A stretch of DNA of 64,000 bases. Origin: Archegozetes longisetosus. Lineage: Eukaryota > Arthropoda > Arachnida > Sarcoptiformes > Trhypochthoniidae. Position numbers and translations under genes: made by a program. This document shows, in pieces, positions 22,501-32,597 of this stretch. Under the pieces are notes generated by a model. The model had not been told where the DNA came from, made no database searches, and saw only the letters and a list, made by a program, of their open reading frames with translations. How positions within the stretch are numbered: the first letter of the stretch is position 1; each line of letters starts with the position of its first letter. The stretch covers positions 5,242,001-5,306,000 of the forward strand of contig JAEMBT020000002.1 of assembly GCA_018873245.2 (NCBI GenBank), read 5' to 3'.

Positions 22501-25111
22501 TTCGATCGACTAACAAATAAAAGATCAAATAACAAAAGATCAACAAATAAATGCCCAACAAATCAAATCTCTTAATTTATCAAATAATTCAATAAACTTC
22601 TGTTTTCAGATTACTGGGACTTCATATTTTGAATTCTCTGAAAACTTTTCTTTTTAGTAATGAATCTTTACTTTTATTTTCCAGTAATAAATATTTTTAT
22701 CTAATTGACCATAGAGAGAATACTATTTAAGCATTGCTTAAATGAACTGCTTTCCAATAGTAACCTTAACGCAAATTCGTTGGGATTTTATTTTTTGGCC
22801 TTATATTGTTGGACTTTTATTGTTGAGCATTCATTTTTTAGGCATTTTTGTTGGGCTTCTAGATTTTGGTCCTTTGTTTGTTGGCCAATCAGGAGAACAC
22901 GGTAAATTCATCATTCTACACCCAGCGGTGACCAGTGGGAGCGAGGAAGAGTTATGGTCCCCAGAGATTTTCAAAAAGTTGAAGCGTAGGTTTGTACTGA
23001 AAGAAGATAGCATAAAAAACTTCGAAACTGCATTTATTTGATGCATCAATCGATTACTCAGTATCAAACATTAATAAAAGGTTTGATAAAAATAATTATC
23101 AGAAATATTAATATGAGTTTGCCTCTACAAATCAGAGCATTTAATTCCTGGCTTTAATTCCTAGACCGAAAACCTGGCAACAGTAGTGATCTGACATTAA
23201 TAATGTCTGAAAACTATCATAGATCGAGAAGTGCAAAAAGGTGCTTAGATAGCGGGTTTTCCATTCGTGAGCAATAAAGGCTAAGTGTTCTGCTCAGCAC
23301 TCTCCTATTCTTCAATTTCGTGACATTCTTTCATCACCCTTTATCTCTCTGAATGAACTTTCATCTTGTCTTCTGAGAGTGATATAGCTTTGATTGTTGT
23401 TTTGATCTCTACCACTTGCTATCGCCAAATCTTGCAAATTATTAACTGAACTGAACCACAATATGGGAAACTGTTCGTACATAAAGTGATTCCTAAACTT
23501 ATGTCCCAAGTGTAATCTGACGTCAATAAAATCAAGGAAGTGTTAGAAGAAATAAATGGATTTAAAATGATTCCAATAAGATCTTTGTTGTTTGAAATTT
23601 CTTTTGATCATTTTTATTGTGAAATAATCAAAGTTCCAGTTGTCGTTTAGAGTTGATCAGGCGAACAACGAAGTTTGAACGATTACTTTATCGCCTAAAT
23701 TAAAAGCTGAATTTACTTCACGTGTCAAATTGCAAAGCTCTTGACTAAACGCAAGTCTGATGAGTTTTAGCATCAGAAAATAAGCATTTATTTTTATATT
23801 CACTATTAGAGTGTTCTATTCTTCCACTTATAAATTGAACGGTGTTTGAAATCTAGTCTTTAAGATAAATTAGAAAAAATTGAACTAAATCAATGATAAC
23901 TAAACGGCGGAAAATAATTTTTACTTACTTGCTTGCTTTTTTACTTAAAAAGTGCGTTTTGAACTCATGCTTGCTTATTCTAACACTTCAGAGTTTTAGT
24001 ACTTAATCTTAAATATTTAGTTGTAGTCCTTATAATTATAAGCTTATTCAGCCAAATATTTTTCTAAGAAATTGAAATTCAAACTATTCTATGAAGATTT
24101 GAAGACCTTTGAACTATTTCTCATAATAATTTGTGTAATGCTTTCCTCAAATTTTTTATCTATAGATTTGAAAGATTTCAATCACAAGTAACCTCAGTTA
24201 ATTCTGAGTAAAAGCATTAGTCATTTAATAGAAAGGCTTAAACTAGTTTTTAAAATACTGAAACTTCAATTTGAAATCAATCTAAAAACCTTAAATCTGT
24301 AGTAATATTGAATTATAACGGTAAAGACAACATTAGTTGTTGTTTTACATTCTTATATATAATATAATTCTGAGGAAAACACAAATAAAACGTGCTTATT
24401 TCCATGCTTATTTCAAAATATTTTTGTGCTTTTTTAAGAACTTTTTTAGAAATTTTAACGTGCTTATAATCCGTCGTTTGATGATAACAGAAACATTGAA
24501 ACCTGACGAAGCTCTCGATGTTTTATTGTAAGTCTCAATAAGAGTCAGTTGAATCTACTTCTAATTAAAACTTCTGAACGAACAGGGACTATCTTAACGA
24601 ATACCGTATTGTCGCTGACCACAAGACTATAAGATTTGGTTCTTCTAATCGGATTCCAAGTTTTTTTGTATTTTTTATTCTTTAAACTAATGTCAAGTAT
24701 CCCCTCTAAACCTGTAACTAATCAGAAACTGTATCAGAAAATCAAACAGAGTTCTTCTGCTGGAAACCTAATATTCCATGATAAGCTGGCCTAACAATTA
24801 ATAAAGCAAACTATCATTCCATTGAATTAATGAAACACAAATAAGTTAGAATACGCGAAATAGAATATTCAAGCTAATCACAACAAATTGCAGCATTTAT
24901 GACTTTTCATAAGCATTAAAACTTAAACGGCTGTTAACGTGTAAAAATAATATGTGGCCATTCATCATTTTGGATTTAATGTTCTTAGAGAATGTGCATT
25001 TTTCAAAATGCTATCGATTTTTTCTTTTGTTAAATAAACAATAACTGCATTCAAAGGAATGTAGTCTTAAACGTAAATTTTCTTTATCGAAGGTTCAAAC
25101 AAATACAAATA
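19511..25111. other. AT-rich spacer, no supported gene
   Basis: The frames at 20167, 21002 and 24337 are AT-rich chance frames. Around 22508-22565 the words CTAACAAAT, CAACAAAT and CCCAACAAATC recur, and inverted forms (TTGTTGG, TTGTTGGGC) recur at 22805-22885, so a degraded foldback element may be present. A 99-codon frame at 22742-23041 overlaps the second cluster and is probably a by-product of it. A 65-codon minus frame at 23312-23509 is unrecognised. Confidence 0.45.
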
Positions 25112-25581
25112 TTAGTTTGGTCAATAAATTTTGCGCTTCCAGGTATCTACCGGTGATATTGAATAATTAGAGACAATATCATAAACTACAATCAATTGAA
25201 GGCTTAAGTTTTGAACTTCATGAATTTTCGTCTGTATTTAGTACCTCAATTAAAAGTTCGGGAACAAATTTGGGCAAAAATTTTGTATGATTGAAGAAAG
25301 AGGCTGGAAAGGAAACTAAAATACCATGAATTCCTCTTATCAGCCTCCTTTTCCAACCATAAGAAATTTTTTGCCTGTATTTGTTTCCGATTAAGATCCA
25401 TACATTTAGGCAGATTAAAGATACTTGATTTTTTAAAACTTAATCAAGTTACTAAATATAGACGAAAATTCATGAAATTTGGAACTTAAGCCTAGATTTA
25501 ATTTTATTTTATGATTTAGTCTCTAACTATCCAATATTGCTGATAGACACTTGGAGGCGCAAAACTTATTTACCAAACTAA
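25112..25581. mobile_element. 470-bp foldback MITE with TA duplication
   Basis: Two inverted arms of about 200 bases face each other: AGGCTTAAGTTTTGAACTTC and CATGAATTTTCGTCTGTATT in the left arm pair with the inverse of the right-arm TAAATATAGACGAAAATTCA and TGGAACTTAAGCCT. The outer ends are TTAGTTTGGTCAATAA and its inverse, flanked by TA on both sides (25110-25111 and 25582-25583). There is no open frame. The TA target points to a Tc1/mariner-mobilised element. It lies 200 bp 3' of the mucin-like gene. Confidence 0.8.
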
Positions 25582-25779
25582 TATATAAATTAAATTGAAT
25601 CGTGATTGGATCACTTTCTACACTTAGTCTAAAGATGTTTAAGAAACCGTAATACAACAGATTTAATAATGACGTGTCTTCTTTGAATAAAAATAATTCT
25701 TTTCAACATGCTTTAAGGTTTATATTTTGGGCATTGAATAGTTTTTAGTTGATTCTGGATCACAAATTTGTTTTAACTT

Positions 25780-28700
25780 CTAATCTATAGCCATTTTTTT
25801 CTCAGAATCTTGATTCACATCACTATTTATGCTGCCTTTTATTTGAGGGTGTGAGCCATCATCGAAGCTAAAGTCATAAACTTTGAAATCATAGACTCGC
25901 ATACTTACTATCTTTTTGTTATTTTCATATTTTTTAACGTTATTTAAATAATTTATTTTCTTTTTCTTGTTTTTGTTATAACCATTGTGTTCGATAATTT
26001 GTGACTTTGACTCTATTTCTTGTGCCATTTCTCGCATTTTATCTGCGATTGGCATGAAACTTAATTCATTTTTAACGTTTTGATAGGGATCTTCAGCCGA
26101 ACTCGGTTTATTAGTTCCAAAATGGCTATAGGACTGTAGAATTGGTTGATCCTCTCCACTAACCTTTAAGGGCGAATCTCCATATCTACCAATTGTAAAT
26201 AAGAAACTTGGTGTTGAAACTTGTATGTTTGATAAACTTTGAGTTTGATTTCTCAAAAACGTTGATGAAATGGACGTTGATGTTTGAACTGAAGGTTTTT
26301 GTTCGATCGCGCCACTTTTAGCATCCTTTACAGATGGTGTTGAATTGCCGGCTAAAGTGAACATATTTGAAGAAAAACTGTCACTTTAAGTATTAGTATT
26401 AGGTCTGCTGAAAAGTAACTGCACATTCATATCTTATCAATGAATAAGGTTGTAAATGTTTACTACAAATTATTACGCAATTGTTAATTTGCAGCTTCAC
26501 GATGCAGACCACTTTGATTTTACTGCTTATTATTAATGATATTGTAATGGCCCCAACCACTGACTCTCTTCGGGCCAGTATTACCAATGAAGAAAATAGG
26601 GCGTTTATAATGTGCCATGCATTACTGTGCTCTACTGTCCCTGAAATTTCCATAATGCTAACTAAAATAGCCGGTCGAGATGCAATTAAGATGAGACAGA
26701 TACATAATCTTTACCATCAATTTCGGGATGAAAGGCGTACATCATGCCAACACGAGCCACGTAGTGGGAGACCTTGCGTTGCAACAGATGAAGAACATCA
26801 ACATTCACTTGAAGAACTCTTAGAAGAACAAAGAAGTTGGACCACAGAAGATTTAGCTTTTCGGTTAGACACGAGTAAGTACAGTGTTCAACAGATTCTG
26901 AAGAAACTAAATATGCGCAAAGTGTCATCACGTTGAGTGCCATACAGTCTTGTAGATGAACAGAAAGAACTTCGAGTAAATATATCAATAGAACACCTTG
27001 AAAAATATCATCATGATCCCGAGTTCATAAATAGAATTATAGCTTTCGATGGAACGTGGATAAAAAGTTATGACCCCAAAGACGCTTCACAATCAAAGGA
27101 ATATAGATATCTTGGAGAGGAGCCGTAAGTTTTATTTTCAAAAATTGGAATTTTTAAATTTATGCGAATGACCTTGAAACTTATTTCAGACCAACGAAAG
27201 TAAAGGCAACGTTGAAGGATTGGAAGCAGATTATGATAGTAGCTTTTTATCAAAATCGGGTGCTGGGCTATCAAATTCTTGCGAAATATCAAACTGTAAA
27301 CAATGATGTATATGTTCAATTTTTGGAAAAAGTAATACTCCCTTACATACAAAGACATCGAATTCGAGATCCCATAATATTGCACGATAATGCAACACCC
27401 CATAAACATCAGAATGCCAAGATTTCTTCACTAGACATCGATGGAAGGAACTAAAACACCCCCTATAGCCCTGATTTAAACCTATGTGATTACGATGGCA
27501 TCGCCAGAATTAAGAGGCCAAATAAGGGTAAAAGATTTTCAAATGAACTTGCTTTGGGAGCTGCTTATGAAGAAGTTATTCGTGAAATTAATTTTAAAAA
27601 TGCTGCCATTGGAATATCAAGGCTACCAAAGCGTTGGGAAGTTGTCTTAAAGCTTGAAGGTGACTACATTATATAATACCAAAATATCACTTTTATATGT
27701 GCTTTTGATAAGGAGATATGAATGTGCAATTACTTTTCAGCCGATCCAATATTACACCCTAACCCGTTTATAGTGAGCGATCGGTGCAGCCAAAAGCGTT
27801 CACCACAAGCAAGGATAAGCTATAGCCATGCATTCAAGTGTGGTACTTATGAAACTTGAGTTCGGTATAGTCTTCACTATGAGTCGATATTCGCTATAGG
27901 AGCGTTCAGTATAAACGGGTTCAGGTGTATTACTATCAACATTTTTGCTCACAATTGACTAGTGAATCATTGAAAGCTGAAGATCTCATTATAGAATCGA
28001 AATGTTCGTGTATTTCCTTTGCTTTGCTATCCTTAAATCCTTTATATTCATCTAATAAAGAATAAAAGTTCATCGGAAACATGAATAGTTGACTTTTTGA
28101 TCATATATACAAGAATTGAAATATTCAAAAAATTAATCTCTTAACTCTTATCTTAGTATAAAAGGTCTGAAGAATTTAATTGAATTGATACCACGAAAAA
28201 TATATGTTTATATCTCTAAAAATTGAAATGCTAGAGTATTACTATGAAAAGGGCGAATAAATTTAGAAAAAGTCTAAAAATAAAATTTAAAATCTCAGAA
28301 CCCCTTACAAAAATTTAGTTAAGCTGCGTATTTTAAATTCTCCGAATGATTTTATAATGGATCAAAGGATGTACCGAATGCAACGCTTATAGAAGTGTTA
28401 AATAGATTTGTTGCCTTTAAAGGTATATCTATATTCAGTCAATCAATCAAATTTGAAAAAAAATTCAGAAATTCTAAAAATGCTAACCTTAAAGAATATA
28501 CGATAAGACAGCGGTAAAAACCTAAATTGAAGATATGATGTTGAAACTCACATTGAAATGTGTGGTTTGCCTGAGATTTAGCTTTTTCTAGTATATTCGC
28601 AATATAGCATAAAATATGATTCAGTCGAGAAGTACTTGTTGTTTGACAATCATCTGTTGCCATACTTTCATAATCATCATAATAAATATTCGTGTCAATT

Positions 28701-31321
28701 AGCGAATCATTCTTTTGTTGATTAGTAGGTGCATTTGAAAAAGTAGTTGTGTTCAAACTAATTAAACTTTCATTAGAATGTGTTCTAGTGGTCAAAGTTG
28801 CGATTTCACTCATTTTAATGGCCGGTACAACTGATATAGAATTGGTCTCAGTCGTATTATTATCTTTAGTATTATTCGCATTGGGATCATTTAATTGAGA
28901 CAAAGTTTTAGTTGAATTCAAATCGTCTTCATATTCATAATCACTACTGTTGAAAGTAGGGTCAAAGTTATTTTCATCGATGGTATCGTAGTTATTATTG
29001 CTTTGATTTACTTTCGCCTTTTCAGGTCTAATCCTTCCTGTCCAAGTAATTAAGTTATTTTTTGAATTTGTATCGTTTGAATGTTTTTGTGTTGAACTCA
29101 AGTTAAAGTCATTATCTAGGCTTTGAAACGTTGTTGAACTGCTGAAAACATAGTTTTTATGAAAAATAATGGATTCTTTGTTTGAATCATTGCCCATAAT
29201 CTCATCTTTTGATATATTCTTCAGTCTCAGCACTGATCTTAATTCTGGAATAGCATTTCGATTACTGAGCAAATTATAGGTTTTGATAAATTCTGTTGTC
29301 TGATCTGAATTAGTTGAAGACATGGGAAATGTCGAAGATATATGATTTTTATGTGGGTATTCTTGACTGAAAAATTGGCCGTATTTCCTATCATCGATCT
29401 CATAATCGTAATCTATATATGAAGCAGCTGTAGACTTAGACTTATTTTCTATATCCATCAATTTTTTATCGGTTACTTGTTCAAAAAGATTTTTAAAGTT
29501 TTTATAGTTTCCTGTTGTAGTCGTGCCAGAAGTTAATATCCCTGTTAGCGCTCTTTCAGTAGAGAATGAAATCTGACTTTTAGTTTGACTGACTTTAGTT
29601 GTTATATTGGGTAATGTTGTAATCTCATAGAAAGTTCTACTTATGTTTTCATTCAGAACTTGTGTTCCTATTGCTTTAGTTGTAATGGAGGACAAAACGT
29701 GAGTTGGATTCTTACTAATAGCTGATTCATTAATCGGATACAAGGTCTGACTTGTGGTTTCAATGATTGTTGCTTTCAGAGTACTTGTTTCAGTATTGGT
29801 TATTAGAGTTTCTGTTGGTTTTAGTTGTGTAACAGTTGAGAAGCTTGAGTTGGTTTTGATAGTTGTTTCCTTCGACAGGTTATTAATGATCCGCGTATTC
29901 AATTCCACGTCATTTCTTTCGCTACTGAACTTTCGGCCTAATCCTAGCCTGAAAAGCTTGGCTGAGCAATTTCCATTTGTTTCTATTTTGCCACAATTTG
30001 AAGTGAATGATAATGAACTTAAAGTTTGTTCGATTGTTTGTTCAGTAGTTGAAATTGATGGCTGACTTTCACTTGCTGTTAGGGTTTCTATCCTTAAGGA
30101 AGAGCTTGAAAACTGAGCATTTTCACTAATAACTGACTCTCTCATTGACTGAGTTGTGGGACAAACTAAAGGCTGACTAATACTTTGACAATTGATTATT
30201 AGTTGAACTGGTGTTTCTCTTGTCGTTCTAATAGTTTGTGCTGTTTGTAATGGGTTTTGTTTGTTACGCGTATTCCATTTAGTCGATGCTTCATTGCTTT
30301 TCAATGATTTTGCAGTCGCAATTCTTTTTTGTTTTAACGTATCATCGCAACTCCAGGGATTCGCTTCAACGTTATTTTGGTCTAATCTTGACTTTTTGCC
30401 TAATTTTGGTTTGTAAAACTCTGCGAGAAATCTTGTAGTAGGGGAAGCAGATGGTGATTGAGTCGAGGTTTGACTAGCTATATACTGATTGATCGACTGA
30501 ACAGACGTTTCAATGGAATCTTGTTTAGTGTTTTCAGTCGAAACTGTTGCTTTTGTTTGCAGCAACATCCGATCTTGACTTTCACTAGAAGCAGTGACTC
30601 GTTTCACACTTTTCATAATAGAATTAGTAGTACTAGTTATAGCTTCCTTTTCTGTCAGGTCATCGTTGCTCCAAACACTTGATTCAATATCATCCTTATC
30701 AGTTTTGGGTTTTCTGTCAAGCTTTGGTAACCATTTACTTGTTTCTATGCTTAGTCCTATCGGCAAAGGAGTTGATGTTGTTCTCATTGACTGAGAACTT
30801 ATTTTAGTAATTGTAGTGGTTGGCGGTTTAATTCTTCCAGTTGTTGTCACAGTTGAGGCGGAATGACTGATATCTTCATCAGAATCCCTAGTTTTTTTGT
30901 GTGCTTCATCTGATTTACTTTCAAAAGAAAATGGTTGAAAATTTTGACTCGACTGCAAATTAATGTTATGGTTCTCGGAAAAGTCCAGTTTAGTTTCAAC
31001 TTTATTAGCTAAAAAAGATTGTTTCAGTTAAAATTAAATTTGAACAAGACTTTATACTAGATTATATATGTTCGCTCAGGCTATTTATTTATATTGAGTT
31101 GAGATTCAAACTAAATTAATCGAAAGTTTACTTCTGATAGAATTTGCCAATTTAGGTTTGATTAGTCTATAGAAACCAATTTTGTCTCTTTTAGGCATGA
31201 CTGGAGGGGACAGCGTTACCAGCTTTTTAGTGGTCGACAACAAAGTTTGAGTCCTTCTATATTCGACGCCATCACATAATATCAAAATAAGTATATAACA
31301 CAAGTGACCCAAAGGCTTCAT
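25780..31321 (-). CDS. Secreted mucin-like Ser/Thr-rich protein with a repeated KPKLGRK/DVE motif, three exons
   Basis: Exons 31321-31132, 31008-28552 and 26351-25780 join in phase 1 at both introns, giving 1072 residues. The first Met is preferred to one four codons upstream (31333) because it starts the signal peptide MKPLGHLCYILILILCDG. The protein is dominated by Ser, Thr and Asn with many N-glycosylation sequons. A motif of the type F-Y-x-P-K-L-G-R-K-x(5)-N-D-V-E occurs near residues 50, 155, 262 and 416; copies 2 and 3 continue with W-S-x-D-D. Three acidic tyrosine clusters (YIDYDYEIDD at about 597, DYEYEDD at 753, YYDDYESMATDD at 839) look like tyrosine-sulfation sites. The last exon is Lys/Asn-rich and ends SEKKMAID. 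No transmembrane segment was seen. Only a handful of cysteines occur. I do not recognise an orthologue; a mucin or cuticle/peritrophic-type extracellular protein is an inference from composition. Confidence 0.8.
26399..27749 (+). mobile_element. Mariner element in intron 2 of the mucin-like gene
   Basis: It is 1351 bp long, flanked by TA at 26397-26398 and 27750-27751. Terminal inverted repeats begin TTAGGTCTGCTGAAAAGTAA on the left and TTGGATCGGCTGAAAAGTAA on the right (inverse) and continue through CACATTCATATC for about 40 bases with few differences. It is inserted antisense to the host gene and lies wholly between splice sites, so host splicing can ignore it. Confidence 0.93.
26502..27676 (+). 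pseudogene. Mariner transposase, nearly full length, disabled, with a 65-bp GT-AG intron
   Basis: DNA-cutting transposase of the mariner family. The order is helix-turn-helix region (MRQIHNLYHQFRDERR, SGRPCVATDEE), a second helix-turn-helix (WTTEDLAFRLDTSKYSVQQI) and KKLNMRKVSSR. A TGA at 26934-26936 stands where mariners usually have Trp, followed by VPYSLVDEQKELR. The first catalytic Asp is in IIAFDGTWIKSYDP, the second in ILHDNATPHK, the third in PYSPDLNLCDYD. The second interruption is a clean 27125-27189 segment with GTAAGT and TTTCAG ends whose removal restores the frame (GEEP to TKVKATLKDW). The third is a pair of small indels with a TAA between DIDGRN and PYSPDL. The C-terminus LPKRWEVVLKLEGDYII is kept. 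It cannot make active enzyme as written. Confidence 0.88.
27755..27927. mobile_element. 173-bp MITE abutting the mariner
   Basis: Ends CACCCTAACCCGTTTATAGT and the inverse of CACCTGAACCCGTTTATACT are inverted repeats; TA flanks both sides (27753-27754 and 27928-27929). It starts three bases after the mariner target duplication, inside the same intron. Richer in GC than its surroundings; no frame. Confidence 0.7.
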
Positions 31322-31333
31322 TTTATTAAACAT

Positions 31334-32166
31334 TTTTGTTATCTATATTTTCTTATATGATTGGATCACATTTATGTGGTTCTTCAATTTAATAATTAAC
31401 TATTGACATTGAACTAATAACTAACAAAATGGAAAATATTGCCTCACAAGTTGCTACACAAATAATCATTGAATCATTAAATGTACGTTTTGCGTTACGT
31501 AATCAATCCAATTAATTAAAAGTTGAAAATATGTTAGATTTCCAAATCAATTCTAAATATATGGTGAGGTGGGTGGTGTAAAGTGCTACCTGTAGTGTTA
31601 TTTGAATCATAGATAACATTTTTATAGCATTTTTATAGCACTCATCTCACCATATGTTGACTATATGTTAGATTTGTTAAGTAGAACTCGACTAATTAAA
31701 TACTATATAAGACTTGGGAGCCTCTTATGAGAGTACTACCACGGAAATACATTTTTGCAGTCATATTAAGATATATTTTTTATTGCAATATAGAACTTAC
31801 TTTACTAGTATTAATAAAATGATTACTGATTAAAGATAAAATTTTGGATTGACGCGGAAATCAAAATCCTTATCTAATAACGACAAGTGAGTTGATGACT
31901 TGCTTAGCTCATCTTAAGCAGATATATAAAGCTTATTTTTACGAGCATTCTGTACGTGTTTTCTCATTCAATATTGATTCCAATTATAACTAGAACTTAA
32001 TAGACTGTAATCAATCAAAAAATCACTACATTTATCTCGGACTCATTTATCAGATAAACTATTGATAAGTTCTTGATTCTTCTCTTCCACAATAAATAAA
32101 CATAAAAAGTAAAGACTAACACTTTTATGTTAAGCAGTTAAGTATATTTTATTTTTATCAAAACTG
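31334..32166. other. Upstream region of the mucin-like gene
   Basis: Presumed promoter region. ATATGGTGAGGTGGGT at about 31558 and its imperfect inverse ending CTCACCATAT at 31654 form a stem of about 95 bp span; it could be a minute MITE or a hairpin. No TATA box was assigned. Confidence 0.4.
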
Positions 32167-32597
32167 CAGAAAGTATTAGGGTTTTGCTTATGTAATGCGG
32201 TTTTTTAACGTTATGTTTGAGGTCAATTTTGAATCAGTAATTGATTGTTTACAAATGTTTTTGGAAAGTCATCCAAAAGAGTGATATCTAAACTTAAATT
32301 ATTGACAAATAATCTTTAAATAAATTGTGTCCAAAATGGCTGAAGAGTTTCCGACTAAGACTCACATAAGACATTGTTTGTTGTATGAATTTCATCAGGG
32401 ATCAAATGCTACCGAAGCCGCACAACACATTCGGGACACATATGGTCGCAAAGCTCTGAGTGTGAGTCAGTGTCAGCAATGGTTTTCGCACTTCTGAAAC
32501 AACGACTTCAGTGTCAAAGACAATCCTGAATTCGGGCGACCGGCGCAATTTTACTAACAAAAACCGCATTACATAAGCAAAACCCTAATACTTTCTG
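32167..32597 (+). mobile_element. 431-bp internally deleted mariner-like element with perfect 39-bp inverted repeats
   Basis: The left end CAGAAAGTATTAGGGTTTTG, continuing to GCGGTTTTT, is repeated without a single difference as the inverse of the right end. Perfect 39-base repeats in such AT-rich, mutated DNA indicate recent mobility. A plain TA duplication is not seen at these outermost ends; TA lies at internal positions seven bases in. It contains only the N-terminus of a mariner-type transposase and so is non-autonomous. Confidence 0.85.
32336..32557 (+). pseudogene. Mariner-type transposase, N-terminal DNA-binding fragment
   Basis: Starting at ATG the frame reads MAEEFPTKTHIRHCLLYEFH, QGSNATEAAQHIRDTYG, LSVSQCQQWFSHF, TGA (32495-32497), NNDFSVKDNPEFGRP. 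This is the typical start of mariner transposases: a helix-turn-helix with x-EFxxGxxAxEA, then C-x-x-WF-x-x-F, then DF-S-x-x-D-x-P-x-x-GRP. The TGA probably replaced an arginine codon. All of the catalytic core is deleted and the right inverted repeat follows directly. Confidence 0.85.

Noticed and set aside
29754-30794. Three plus-strand frames opposite the mucin-like gene
   Set aside because: They are antisense shadows of the Ser/Thr-rich exon, whose splice phases and signal peptide support the minus strand.
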